Of a stretch of DNA of 64,000 bases, positions 9,394-17,413 are shown piece by piece (position 1 is the stretch's first letter; each line of letters opens with the position of its first letter). Below the pieces are notes generated by a model, which saw nothing but the letters and a program-made list of their open reading frames with translations, had not been told where the DNA came from and did not search any database. Both the position numbers and the translations under genes were made by a program. This stretch comes from Desulfovibrio sp. 86 (GTDB lineage Bacteria; Desulfobacterota; Desulfovibrionia; Desulfovibrionales; Desulfovibrionaceae): the NCBI RefSeq assembly GCF_902702915.1, contig NZ_LR738849.1:2620001-2684000 (forward strand). Direction: 5' to 3'.

Positions 9394-9942
9394 TCATAGC
9401 GGCAGAAGCATGGCTATTTCGTCACAGCAGTAGAATTTGGGGCATTTGCTGCATTCGACCCAAACGCTTGGGGGCATGTCGTCCCTGTCAAATTCCTTGA
9501 AGCCGCATTTGGCGAAGAAGTCCGGCACGAGAGTAAAAACAAAGACCCTCGGCAGTGCAAGGCTGCGGCAACGCTCCACCAGCATTGACACAAGGCGCTT
9601 GCCAAAACCCTGTCCCTGGCAGGACGGATGCACCGCCACAGAGCGGATTTCGCCCAGGTCGGCCCAGAGAACGTGCACGGCGCCACAGGCCACGATGACA
9701 TCGCGGCCGCCGTCCGCTGCGGGAGCTGTGGCCACCATGTAGTCCTGTATGTGCTGGTACAGGTACTGGGGGCCACGGGCCAGCATGACGTTAGCTGAAG
9801 CATACTGGTTGATAAGCGCCGACATGCCGTGCACATCCTCGACCGTAGCGGACCGGATGACCAGCTTTGAAAGGTCGCTTATGCAGACATCGGGAACAAT
9901 GGGCCTATCATCAGCGCCTGAGCGCGGAATGGCGATGGGCAT
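9394..9942 (-). CDS. GNAT N-acetyltransferase, probable N-acetylglutamate synthase (ArgA-like)
   Basis: This 182-residue protein has a single GNAT domain: LVIRSATVEDVHGMSALINQYA at the start, then the acetyl-CoA binding core IRSVAVHPSCQGQGFGKRLVSMLVERC (Q/R-x-x-G-x-G/A). The C-terminus has a Cys cluster (CSKCPKFYCCDE) seen in short stand-alone N-acetylglutamate synthases that lack the amino-acid-kinase half. The first step of arginine synthesis is therefore likely, and argF next door supports it. The start at 9942 was chosen over 10056 because the family begins at the IRSA strand and the upstream extension is unsupported. Confidence 0.75.
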   Translation of the reverse strand: MPIAIPRSGADDRPIVPDVCISDLSKLVIRSATVEDVHGMSALINQYASANVMLARGPQYLYQHIQDYMVATAPAADGGRDVIVACGAVHVLWADLGEIRSVAVHPSCQGQGFGKRLVSMLVERCRSLALPRVFVFTLVPDFFAKCGFKEFDRDDMPPSVWVECSKCPKFYCCDEIAMLLPL

Positions 9943-10361
9943 CTTTTTTGCCTCTGTTTCTGGGGGGTAAAGAATTGAAAACCGCCAGCCTGGGAATGCC
10001 CGGCGGCAGGCACAACCTGAAAAACGCAAGCCGTATACGGCGAAATTTTGAAACAAAGATTTTACATAGCACTATTGGTTTTCGGGCGCAAGATACTTTT
10101 GGGCTGCGGGGTACTGGCGGGGTATTGGCCAGCGGCTGTGTGTGCAGGGCGAACCGCATGGCGTAAACTGGCCGGATGGGAAGGAGGGACAAGAGCAAAG
10201 TGGGCGTGCCGTAAAACAGCACTGCATGCGCTGTTGTGACGTGCCATGCGCAAAGATGCAGACAGCCTGCGGCTGCGCCGTGAGGCAATCGGCGCGCTCA
10301 GGCGTGCATGCCTAACGGGCGACTATGCGCAGACGCAGCAGCTTGGAGCATTCTTCCATTG

Positions 10362-10412
10362 AAGAAAGAACATGCTCTCACGCGACACTCGTGTGCAGCG
10401 TGAGGGCATGTT
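10362..10412 (-). terminator. long hairpin after the GGDEF-protein gene
   Basis: A 15-bp stem (AACATGCTCTCACGC at 10369-10383 with its near-complement at 10398-10412) has a 14-nt loop. It lies 25 bp beyond the stop of the minus-strand gene at 10437 and is followed on that strand by CTTTCTTC. It probably terminates that gene. No gene is seen between here and 9943. Confidence 0.6.
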
Positions 10413-10436
10413 AACGTATTTCAAAGTGATAATGCG

Positions 10437-11918
10437 CTAGTTGCAGAAATTCAGGGCATGCTCGCAGATATCTTCAGTATAAAAGCGAAAAGTGCTTTCT
10501 TCCGCAGTTTTTGCCACAAGCAGGGCGATGCTGGCTCTGTTTAGCATTTCCATAAAGGGCAGCTCTTCTTCCTCAATGGTATCTGTCGTGTAAATGCCCG
10601 CATACAGGTGAAGGGAAAAACCATTGGAGGGCTGGTGTGCGCCGCTCTCTATCTCGCTGGCGGTTTGAGCGAAGGTGGCGACCATGTTTTCATGGCCTGT
10701 AAAAGGCATAATTCCGGCAAAAGTATCGCCCGTGATGTGGCAGCAGCGGGCAAGCGGGCCACGGCAGTTTTTTTCAAGTATGCGCGCGATACGCCGCAAT
10801 TCTTTGTCGCCCGCCTCGCCCCCGAGCATTTTGTTGTAAAATTTGAAATTCTTTATGTCTGCCAGCCAAATGGCAAAGATCGTTTCCGGGTTTTTTTGCA
10901 AAAGTTCCGCTGCTTCCAGTTGCAGCCGATGACTGTTGATACCGCCGGTTACAGGGTCAACAAAAGCCAGCTTGTGCAGTTGGCGGTCGCGCCACTCGGT
11001 CAGCCGGTATACGCGCCAGGCCAGGAAGAGAAAGCAGATCAGCGCCAGAATGGTGACAATGCCTCCACCATACAGCAGCAGGGGAGAGACGAGATCCAGC
11101 GCGTCCAGCGGCACCGCGCAGAAAAGAAACCAGTTGTTGTTCTGAATGGGGTCAAACGCCGCCAGGTACTGCTTGTTTTCATCATGATACAAAAAATAGT
11201 GTCTATGCCCCTGAGTCAGCTTGTTCAAAGCGTCATGCTGGTCGGCCTCATTCATATGGCCAAGGTCAAAAATGCTCTCCACGCCGCTGGCGGGGCCAAG
11301 GTCTGAGGACAGAATAAAATGCCCCTGCGCGTCAATCAGCCCCGCAAAGCCTTTGGCATTGAAAAGGGGCGTGCTGAGAATGTTTAAAAAAACTTCCGCC
11401 CTGGTCAGCCCGATCAGCACATGGCTGACGTGCTCATCACTGGGCACGGGCACCGTGCAATAGATCACCTGACCTGGGCCGAAGGGATTTTTGCGCGGAG
11501 GGGAGAGCGCCGCTCCTCCCGCGAGGGCCGTGCGAAACGAATCCTCTTCGGAAAAGTCCACGTCGTGGGCGACAACGCCCTGCGCATCAGCCACATCGCC
11601 CCGACCCGAGGGCGCGATGAGTCCGATGTGGGTAAAGTTGCTGTTGTTGCTGATTTCTTTATGCAGCGGAAGCGTTTTTTGCTGCGGCATGTAGCTGACC
11701 GTGGTGGCGAGCCCGTGAAGGGTCTGAAAATTTTGCGCCAACTGGCGTTGCAGTAGTATTCGCAACTGCGTTGTGGTTTCATACAGGTGTATTATGTTTA
11801 TCTGTTCGATTTGCCTGGTCGCGTGCCGCAGCAGCATGAGGCTGCAGACAAGGAAAAGGCCGCCGACAAGAAAGGCTATGGCGTAGATGCGTTTAATCTG
11901 CTGCTTGCTTCTGTACAT
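10437..11918 (-). CDS. membrane sensor with extracytoplasmic domain and degenerate GGDEF domain
   Basis: This 493-residue protein has a membrane segment at about 12-30, a periplasmic sensor of roughly 245 residues (Cache-like by length and layout, e.g. FTHIGLIAPSGRGDVADAQG), a second membrane segment at about 279-302, and a C-terminal GGDEF-type domain from about 315. The domain keeps the LAFVDPVTGGINSHRL opening and the Asp in WLADIKNFKFYN (D354). The signature is TGDTF (396-400) instead of GGDEF, so two of five signature residues are changed. Diguanylate cyclase activity is doubtful; a c-di-GMP receptor or pure sensory role is possible. Nearest same-strand genes are over 490 bp away. Confidence 0.8.
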   Translation of the reverse strand: MYRSKQQIKRIYAIAFLVGGLFLVCSLMLLRHATRQIEQINIIHLYETTTQLRILLQRQLAQNFQTLHGLATTVSYMPQQKTLPLHKEISNNSNFTHIGLIAPSGRGDVADAQGVVAHDVDFSEEDSFRTALAGGAALSPPRKNPFGPGQVIYCTVPVPSDEHVSHVLIGLTRAEVFLNILSTPLFNAKGFAGLIDAQGHFILSSDLGPASGVESIFDLGHMNEADQHDALNKLTQGHRHYFLYHDENKQYLAAFDPIQNNNWFLFCAVPLDALDLVSPLLLYGGGIVTILALICFLFLAWRVYRLTEWRDRQLHKLAFVDPVTGGINSHRLQLEAAELLQKNPETIFAIWLADIKNFKFYNKMLGGEAGDKELRRIARILEKNCRGPLARCCHITGDTFAGIMPFTGHENMVATFAQTASEIESGAHQPSNGFSLHLYAGIYTTDTIEEEELPFMEMLNRASIALLVAKTAEESTFRFYTEDICEHALNFCN

Positions 11919-12592
11919 GCCTATCCTCTACAGAATGATATGTATATTAAATACCTTAATCTATTTATTGGCAAGAAATAAAACAGCCGTGTCAAGTTAT
12001 CGCCTGATATTCTGTTTTATTCCAATCTGTTAGTGTGTTTTTTTTAAAATTGTTCGAACCTGCGTGCGGCATCTGTTCAGGCGCGCGCAGGTGAGCTGCA
12101 GCGCCTGATTGTCCCGCTTTTGGGGCCAACTGGAAGGTGTGTGCGCGGAAGCATATGTTTTTGTTTTTTATTCAGGCAGATTTCATAAGGCTTGCCGTCC
12201 AGTATAAGCTTTGTGTCCCATTTTTGCGAACTACAAAAGTTTTAAAATTTTACTGGTAGGGCACTATGCGCCTTTTTTAGCATGAATTTTAATAGGTTTT
12301 CTTATAGGTGTTTTATTCAGGCGTGTTCTGAGAAGATGCCACAGAGAGGTTGGGATATTTTTGCCGGATGATTTTCATGCCAGAAAAAATTCTGTTCTTT
12401 TCCAGCACGTTATTAAGGCTATTTACTCTTAACCATGTGGTGCGGTAAGGTACAAGCAGTGTGAGCGACATGCTGTTTGATTGTGCAAACGGTCTGCAAT
12501 GAACGGATGCCTCAGTCCTGCGGCCTGGCGGATATAAGGCATGGCCCCGCCCAGGTTGCCAGAGACATTCATTTACCTCTGAGGATTATTTT
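11919..12592. other. divergent intergenic region upstream of mfrABE and the GGDEF gene
   Basis: This 674-bp gap separates two divergent genes, so both promoters should be here. It is AT-rich near 11935-12060 and 12160-12310. No complete -35/-10 pair, sigma-54 site or clear FNR/HcpR-type palindrome was recognised. There is no reading frame with a convincing ribosome site. Confidence 0.35.
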
Positions 12593-14425
12593 ATGACGCA
12601 ACAGTTTACCCGCAGAAAATTTCTGCAATCGGCCTGTATCACCCTCAGTGCGCTGACGGTGAGCGCCAGCGGCCTTGACAAGGCCCTGGCTGCCGTTACT
12701 GGTGTTGGCCCCATGGCCACATGTGACATCCTTATAATCGGCTCGGGCGGTGCGGGATTGCGCGCCGCTGTGGCCGCCATGAAAAAAAATCCCAAGCTCA
12801 ACGTGGTGGTGGTCAGCAAATGCATGCCCTCCCGCAATGCCACCTGTATGGCCGAAGGCGGCATCAACGGGGTTACGGATTTCAGCAAGGGCGATTCCTA
12901 CGATCTGCACTGCTATGACACCGTCAAAGGCGGCGACTACCTTGTGGACCAGGATGCCACGCTCAAGTTCTGCGAGCAGGCCGGCCCCACGATCCTGGAA
13001 CTGGACTACCTGGGCATGCCTTTCTCTCGCACGGAAGACGGCAGGGTAAAGGCCCGGCCGTTTGGCGGCGCGTCCAAGGTGCGCTGCAACTATTCCGCCG
13101 ACAAGACGGGCCATATTGTGGCCCATGTCTGTCTGGACGAGGCCCTGACCCATGGCGTGAAGTTCCTCATGGATTACGAACTGCTGGATCTTGGCGTTGA
13201 CAGCGGCCGTTGCGAAGGCGCGGTGCTGCGCAACATCCGTACCGGAGAAATCGCCCCGGTGCGCGCCAAGGCCGTGGTGCTGGCCACGGGTGGATATACC
13301 CGCATCTTCTGGAACCGCACGTCCACCCCGTACATCGCCACCGGCGACGGCGTGGCGGCGGCCCTGCGCGCAGGCGTGCCTTTCGCGGATCCGGAAATGA
13401 TCCAGTTCCACCCCACGGGCGTGGTGCACGGCGGCGTGCTTATCACCGAGGCGGCGCGTGGAGAGGGCGGCTATCTGCTCAACAACAAGGGCGAGCGCTT
13501 CATGAAAAACTATGCGGCGGCCAAGATGGAACTGGCCCCGCGCGACATCGTGGCCCGCGCCATTGAAACCGAAATCCGCGAAGGCCGTGGCTATGGCCAT
13601 GGGCTGGAATCCTATGTGCTGCTGGATCTCGTGCATCTGGGCAGGAACAAGATCATCAATGACCTTCCCCAGATCCGCCACGTCGGCAAGCTGTTTGAAA
13701 ACATAGATCTTGTGGACAAGCCCATGATCATCCGCCCCACGGCGCACTATTCCATGGGCGGTATTGCCGTGTCCAAGTTTGACGACATGTCCACCCCCAT
13801 GCCCGGCCTGTTTACCGCTGGCGAGGCTTCCTGCGTGTCCATCCACGGCGCCAACCGCCTGGGCGGCAACTCTCTGGCCGATGCGGTGGTGACAGGAAAG
13901 ATCGCCGGAAACGGCGCTGCCGCCTATGCGACCACGGCTGATCAGAGTGCGGGCAAGGGCCTGGCCGATCTGACGGACCAGTGGCAGAGCCGCTTCAGGA
14001 ATGTCACAAGCGGAGGCGACGCCAAGGATCTGTATGCCCTGCGCGAAGAAATGGGCGCACAGCTCTGGGACAACATGGGCATCTTCCGTACCGAGGCCAA
14101 GCTTGCCTCTCTGGCTGGCACCTTGGACGAGATGCGCGCGCGCTATGATGCCCTGCGCGTGCCCAACGCCAACCCTGTCTTCAACTCCGTGTTCACGGAA
14201 TACGTGGAGCTGGGGAATATGCTGCAACTGGCCCAGGCCGCCTGCCTTGCCGCCACAGAACGCAAAGAATCCCGTGGCGCCCACACGCGCGAGGACTATC
14301 CCAAGCGTGATGACGCCAACTACCTCAAGCACAGCATGGTCACCATGGATGAGGGCGGCAAGCTGCACATGGGCTGGAAAGATGTGCAAATCACCAAATT
14401 CAAGCCTGAGGAGCGGAAATACTGA
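12593..14425 (+). CDS. mfrA: Tat-exported fumarate reductase/succinate dehydrogenase flavoprotein (MfrA/SdhA type)
   Basis: This 610-residue flavoprotein begins with a twin-arginine signal (TRRKFLQ at 6-12, hydrophobic to about 33), then the FAD dinucleotide fold (DILIIGSGGAGLRAA). Active-site motifs of the fumarate reductase family are intact: QFHPTG, the catalytic Arg loop TEAARGEGG, the substrate His in RPTAHYSMGG, and GANRLGGNS. The position of the His that binds FAD covalently in classical enzymes is Ala83 here (SRNATCMAEGG). Its stop overlaps the start of mfrB by 1 nt. With mfrB and mfrE it would form a periplasmic quinol:fumarate reductase like the Wolinella/Campylobacter MfrABE enzyme. 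Physiological direction cannot be told from sequence. Confidence 0.9.
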   Translation: MTQQFTRRKFLQSACITLSALTVSASGLDKALAAVTGVGPMATCDILIIGSGGAGLRAAVAAMKKNPKLNVVVVSKCMPSRNATCMAEGGINGVTDFSKGDSYDLHCYDTVKGGDYLVDQDATLKFCEQAGPTILELDYLGMPFSRTEDGRVKARPFGGASKVRCNYSADKTGHIVAHVCLDEALTHGVKFLMDYELLDLGVDSGRCEGAVLRNIRTGEIAPVRAKAVVLATGGYTRIFWNRTSTPYIATGDGVAAALRAGVPFADPEMIQFHPTGVVHGGVLITEAARGEGGYLLNNKGERFMKNYAAAKMELAPRDIVARAIETEIREGRGYGHGLESYVLLDLVHLGRNKIINDLPQIRHVGKLFENIDLVDKPMIIRPTAHYSMGGIAVSKFDDMSTPMPGLFTAGEASCVSIHGANRLGGNSLADAVVTGKIAGNGAAAYATTADQSAGKGLADLTDQWQSRFRNVTSGGDAKDLYALREEMGAQLWDNMGIFRTEAKLASLAGTLDEMRARYDALRVPNANPVFNSVFTEYVELGNMLQLAQAACLAATERKESRGAHTREDYPKRDDANYLKHSMVTMDEGGKLHMGWKDVQITKFKPEERKY

Positions 14426-15384
14426 TGGCTACCCTTATTATTGACCGCTTTGACGGCAAAAAACACTATGAGCAGGCCTACACCCTTGCCACCGACGATG
14501 TGGCGGGCAAGACGGTGCTCAATACCCTGTTGTTCATCAAGCAGACCCAGGACCCCACGCTGAATTTCACGGCGTCCTGTCGTTGCGCCATTTGCGGCGC
14601 GTGCGGCGTGAGGGTCAACGGCCATGCCATTCTGGCCTGCGACACCAAGATGGACGACCTCATGAAAACCTATGGCACGGATACGTTCCGCATTTCGCCC
14701 CTGGCCAATTTCAAGGTCATTTCAGACCTGGTGGTGGACTGGGAACCCGCGGTGGACAACCTGCGTAAAATCCATCCCGGCATGGTGGCCAAGTCCGAAT
14801 TCTCCGAGAAGGAAGGCTGCCGCCAGACCCAGGCGGAATTTGACCGCATCAAGAAGCAGTGGGACTGCATCATCTGCGGCTGCTGTGCTTCGGAGTGCAA
14901 CAAGCTCACCGCCGACAACCGCGACTATATGGAACCCTTCGTGTTCACGCACGCCTGGCGTGTGGCCAATGACTCGCGCACCAAGGATCCCCTGCTGCAC
15001 GGCAAGCCTTCTGTGGCTGGCGGCCTGTGGAACTGCGTGCACTGTCAGGAATGCGCCAACCGTTGCCCCAAGGGCATCAGCTCCGCCGACGACATCGCGG
15101 CCATGCGCGCCATGGTCATGTCCAAGGGCATGACCGAGGGCGTTGGCCCCGCCCATGCCAAGTCCTTCTATACGGACCTGGTGGACGATTCCGGCAGGCT
15201 TAATGAAGTGCGGCTTGCCCTGCGCACCGAGGGCGTCAGCACCCTGAGCAGAGCGGGCATGGCCATCACCCTGCTGCGGCAGGGCAAGATGAATCCGCTG
15301 GAAGTGTTCGGCGGCGAAACCATTGAGGGGCACGATGCCCTTGTGAAGATGATTGAGGCGGCGCACGCCGCTGCGAAGGAGTAA
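14425..15384 (+). CDS. mfrB: fumarate reductase/succinate dehydrogenase iron-sulfur subunit (MfrB/SdhB type)
   Basis: This 319-residue electron-transfer subunit starts with a plant-type ferredoxin domain carrying the [2Fe-2S] ligands (CRCAICGACG and a later C in HAILACD). It is followed by an alpha-helical ferredoxin domain with two clusters (CIICGCCASEC and CVHCQECANRCPKG). It is longer than E. coli FrdB (about 244 residues), with a C-terminal extension of about 70 residues after the last cluster, as in SdhABE-type enzymes. There is no signal peptide of its own, so export with the Tat-signalled MfrA would be needed. GAGGAG precedes the ATG, which overlaps the mfrA stop. Confidence 0.92.
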   Translation: MATLIIDRFDGKKHYEQAYTLATDDVAGKTVLNTLLFIKQTQDPTLNFTASCRCAICGACGVRVNGHAILACDTKMDDLMKTYGTDTFRISPLANFKVISDLVVDWEPAVDNLRKIHPGMVAKSEFSEKEGCRQTQAEFDRIKKQWDCIICGCCASECNKLTADNRDYMEPFVFTHAWRVANDSRTKDPLLHGKPSVAGGLWNCVHCQECANRCPKGISSADDIAAMRAMVMSKGMTEGVGPAHAKSFYTDLVDDSGRLNEVRLALRTEGVSTLSRAGMAITLLRQGKMNPLEVFGGETIEGHDALVKMIEAAHAAAKE

Positions 15385-15388
15385 CCGT

Positions 15389-16243
15389 ATGCAGACCGAA
15401 TATGCCTTTTTTCCCGGCTGCGTGCTGACTCAGGCCGCCAAGGAATCCAAGATGGCCCTTGAAGCTGTGGCCCCTGTCCTGGGCATCACGCTCAAGGAGA
15501 TCCCCGGCTGGAGCTGTTGTGGCGCTTCGCAGGCTCAGGACGTGGACCACGTGGCAACCCTGGTGGCCAACGCGCGCAACCTGGCGCTGGCCGAACAGAT
15601 GGGGCTGCCCATACTCACATCGTGCAGCACCTGTCTGCTCATGTTGCGCCGCGCCAAGGCGGAACTGGACGGCGGGCAGAAAGACCGCATCAATACCTTT
15701 CTGGCCAAGGGCAACATGGCCTACAAAGGCACCAGCGATGTGACCAGCCTGCTTTGGGTGCTGGCCCAGAATGCCGACGTGCTCAAGTCCAAGGTCGTCA
15801 AACCGCTCACAGGGCTTAAAGTGGCGGCGTTCTATGGCTGCCACAGCCTGCGGCCGGAATCGGCCCTCGGCTTCGAAAGCTCCGTGAATCCCTCAAGCTT
15901 TGAAACCATTGTCAGCGCCGTGGGCGCACAGACCGCGCCCTTTGCCAAGCGGCTGGACTGCTGCGGTTTTCATGCCGTCTACCCGGCGGAAAAATCCGTC
16001 ATGCACATGACCAGCGAAATCGTCAACGACGCCGCTGCCGGCGGCGCAAACTGCATTGTCACCCCTTGTCCCCTCTGCCAGATGCAGCTGGACATCTATC
16101 AGGACAACGCACAGGAAATAAGCAAGTCCAAGGCTCGCGTGCCCGTGCTGCACCTTTCGCAGTTTGTGGGCCTGGCCCTTGGCATCCCCGGCAAGCAGCT
16201 GGGGCTTGATTACAACGTCATTGACGCCACCAAGCTCGGCTAA
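15389..16243 (+). CDS. mfrE: CCG-domain membrane-attachment subunit (MfrE/SdhE, HdrB-like)
   Basis: This 284-residue protein has two Cys-rich CCG domains of the heterodisulfide reductase B type: FFPGC with WSCCGAS and TSCSTC in the first half, then FYGCHSL with LDCCGF and TPCPLCQ in the second. In SdhABE/MfrABE enzymes this subunit replaces the usual haem-containing membrane anchors and mediates contact with the quinone pool. AAGGAG lies seven bases upstream of the ATG, which is four bases past the mfrB stop. A copy of the long palindromic repeat follows directly after its stop. Confidence 0.9.
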   Translation: MQTEYAFFPGCVLTQAAKESKMALEAVAPVLGITLKEIPGWSCCGASQAQDVDHVATLVANARNLALAEQMGLPILTSCSTCLLMLRRAKAELDGGQKDRINTFLAKGNMAYKGTSDVTSLLWVLAQNADVLKSKVVKPLTGLKVAAFYGCHSLRPESALGFESSVNPSSFETIVSAVGAQTAPFAKRLDCCGFHAVYPAEKSVMHMTSEIVNDAAAGGANCIVTPCPLCQMQLDIYQDNAQEISKSKARVPVLHLSQFVGLALGIPGKQLGLDYNVIDATKLG

Positions 16244-16391
16244 GGAAACGCTGATGTATTTCCTTTGGCGGCATTGCTTCATTTTTTTGAAACAGTGGAG
16301 GACGGAAGAGTCCACTGCCTGCTTCAAAATAAGATCGCGCCTTGCCAAAGGAAATACCAGCGCGTTTCCAGGAGGCTCTTTAATCAGTGCT
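16244..16391. repeat. long palindromic intergenic repeat, family A copy 1
   Basis: A near-perfect inverted repeat starts GGAAACGCTGAT and ends AATCAGTG. Its arms contain CCTTTGGCGGC and GCCTTGCCAAAGG, an inner arm of T and A runs (TTTTTTTGAA against TTCAAAATAA), and a central GGAC...GTCC hairpin. Related copies lie at 26840, 44163 and 54231. It starts at the mfrE stop codon, so the mRNA would end in a very long hairpin. Confidence 0.85.
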
Positions 16392-16421
16392 TCCCTGACA
16401 CCTTAGAGTTGACGGCGTTTT

Positions 16422-16550
16422 TAGAGCAGTTGACTCATGAAATGAGTTAACTGTTCTGCAAGGATTTTTCTGAAAATCCTTGCCACGAAATGCGAGTAGG
16501 CAGGCTTTTGCCTGCCGCACGCGAGCATTTCAGGTGTAAATGGTCTAGAG
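16422..16550. repeat. two-hairpin intergenic repeat, family B copy 1
   Basis: It contains GCAAGGATTTTT facing GAAAATCCTTGC, then GGCAGGC facing GCCTGCC, flanked by TAGAGCAG and TCTAGAG. An inverted copy lies at 25622-25750 and a third copy at 51806-51912. Confidence 0.8.
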
Positions 16551-16700
16551 CCGCAATGTCAGGCGGTCCTTTTCATCCGGCAAGCGCGGCAATACCCGCT
16601 TCCGGCATGAAAAGGGCCGCCTTTGTGTTTTAACGCAAAAGGGGTACATGAGTGGCAGGTTTAGGGTCTGAATGGGGTGGGCGTCACGTTGCAGTGCTTT

Positions 16701-16741
16701 GTGGGGGAGGAGACCCTTTTGAAAAGAGTCTCCTCCCCCAC
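16701..16741. repeat. G-rich hairpin repeat, family C copy 1
   Basis: GTGGGGGAGGAGACCC with a short loop pairs with the mirrored CTCCTCCCCCAC. The flank CACCCCTGAAACTTTTATGG relates to the AAAGTTTTAGGGGGTGGGGG flank of the other copies, in inverted order. Other copies are near 27170 and 29321, with half copies near 26817 and 48709. Confidence 0.75.
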
Positions 16742-16770
16742 GCCCCCACCCCTGAAACTTTTATGGTATT

Positions 16771-17413
16771 TTAGTATATTATAACGCTGGTTCCAATTTA
16801 AATGGGGATGTTGCAGACAGTCCCTTGCAGACAGCCGGAATCTCAACGTGTATCAGCTCCCTTCCGGCGCAAGGCGCATGCGCCGGAAGGACAGTGCACA
16901 GAACGTAAAAAATCAGACCGAAGCGCTGTACTTTCGTTCACTGCACAGATGAAACTGGCGGCGTGAGCATTTTTTTTCTGAACTGTGTCATGCTGCATCA
17001 CTCTGTTAGGGCAACTGTTGCACGTAGGGCTGGACTGTACTTATTGTCACATGAACCGCCAGGATAGAGTTTGCGCGAAATGCCATTTGCACGACACTAT
17101 GACCACAAAGTAACTTTTGAGGCAGGGCGGGAAAAGAAGCGCAGAGGGGAGCAGTGCAGGACGCGCTGTTTTGAAAGCAAAAAAAAGCAAGGCGTATTAA
17201 GCGAAGGGCAAGTAACGACACGAAATTTTTATGGACTGTTTAATCAATGAATGAAGAAATTTTCTTTCTTATTGACGCAAAATGCCAGTTCGTTTAACTC
17301 TAGAAAACGTGAAATGTATTGGGAAGGAAGGAGGAAGAACATTAGTTTTATGTTGTGAGAAACGATTTTAGGGTGAATATTTTCACAACTCGCAATGTAG
17401 TGGGGCAAAAATT
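16771..17413. other. intergenic region upstream of the ech operon
   Basis: No gene is supported in this 640-bp stretch. The region 17220-17400 is AT-rich and should contain the ech promoter. TTGACG near 17271 is followed after 17 bp by TAACTC, which is only a weak -10, so no promoter is called. Confidence 0.3.

Noticed and set aside
12569..14389. A 606-codon minus-strand frame opposite mfrA
   Set aside because: It is an antisense shadow of a GC-rich gene: His/Gly/Ala-rich with no family motif, while the plus strand has a full set of flavoprotein motifs.
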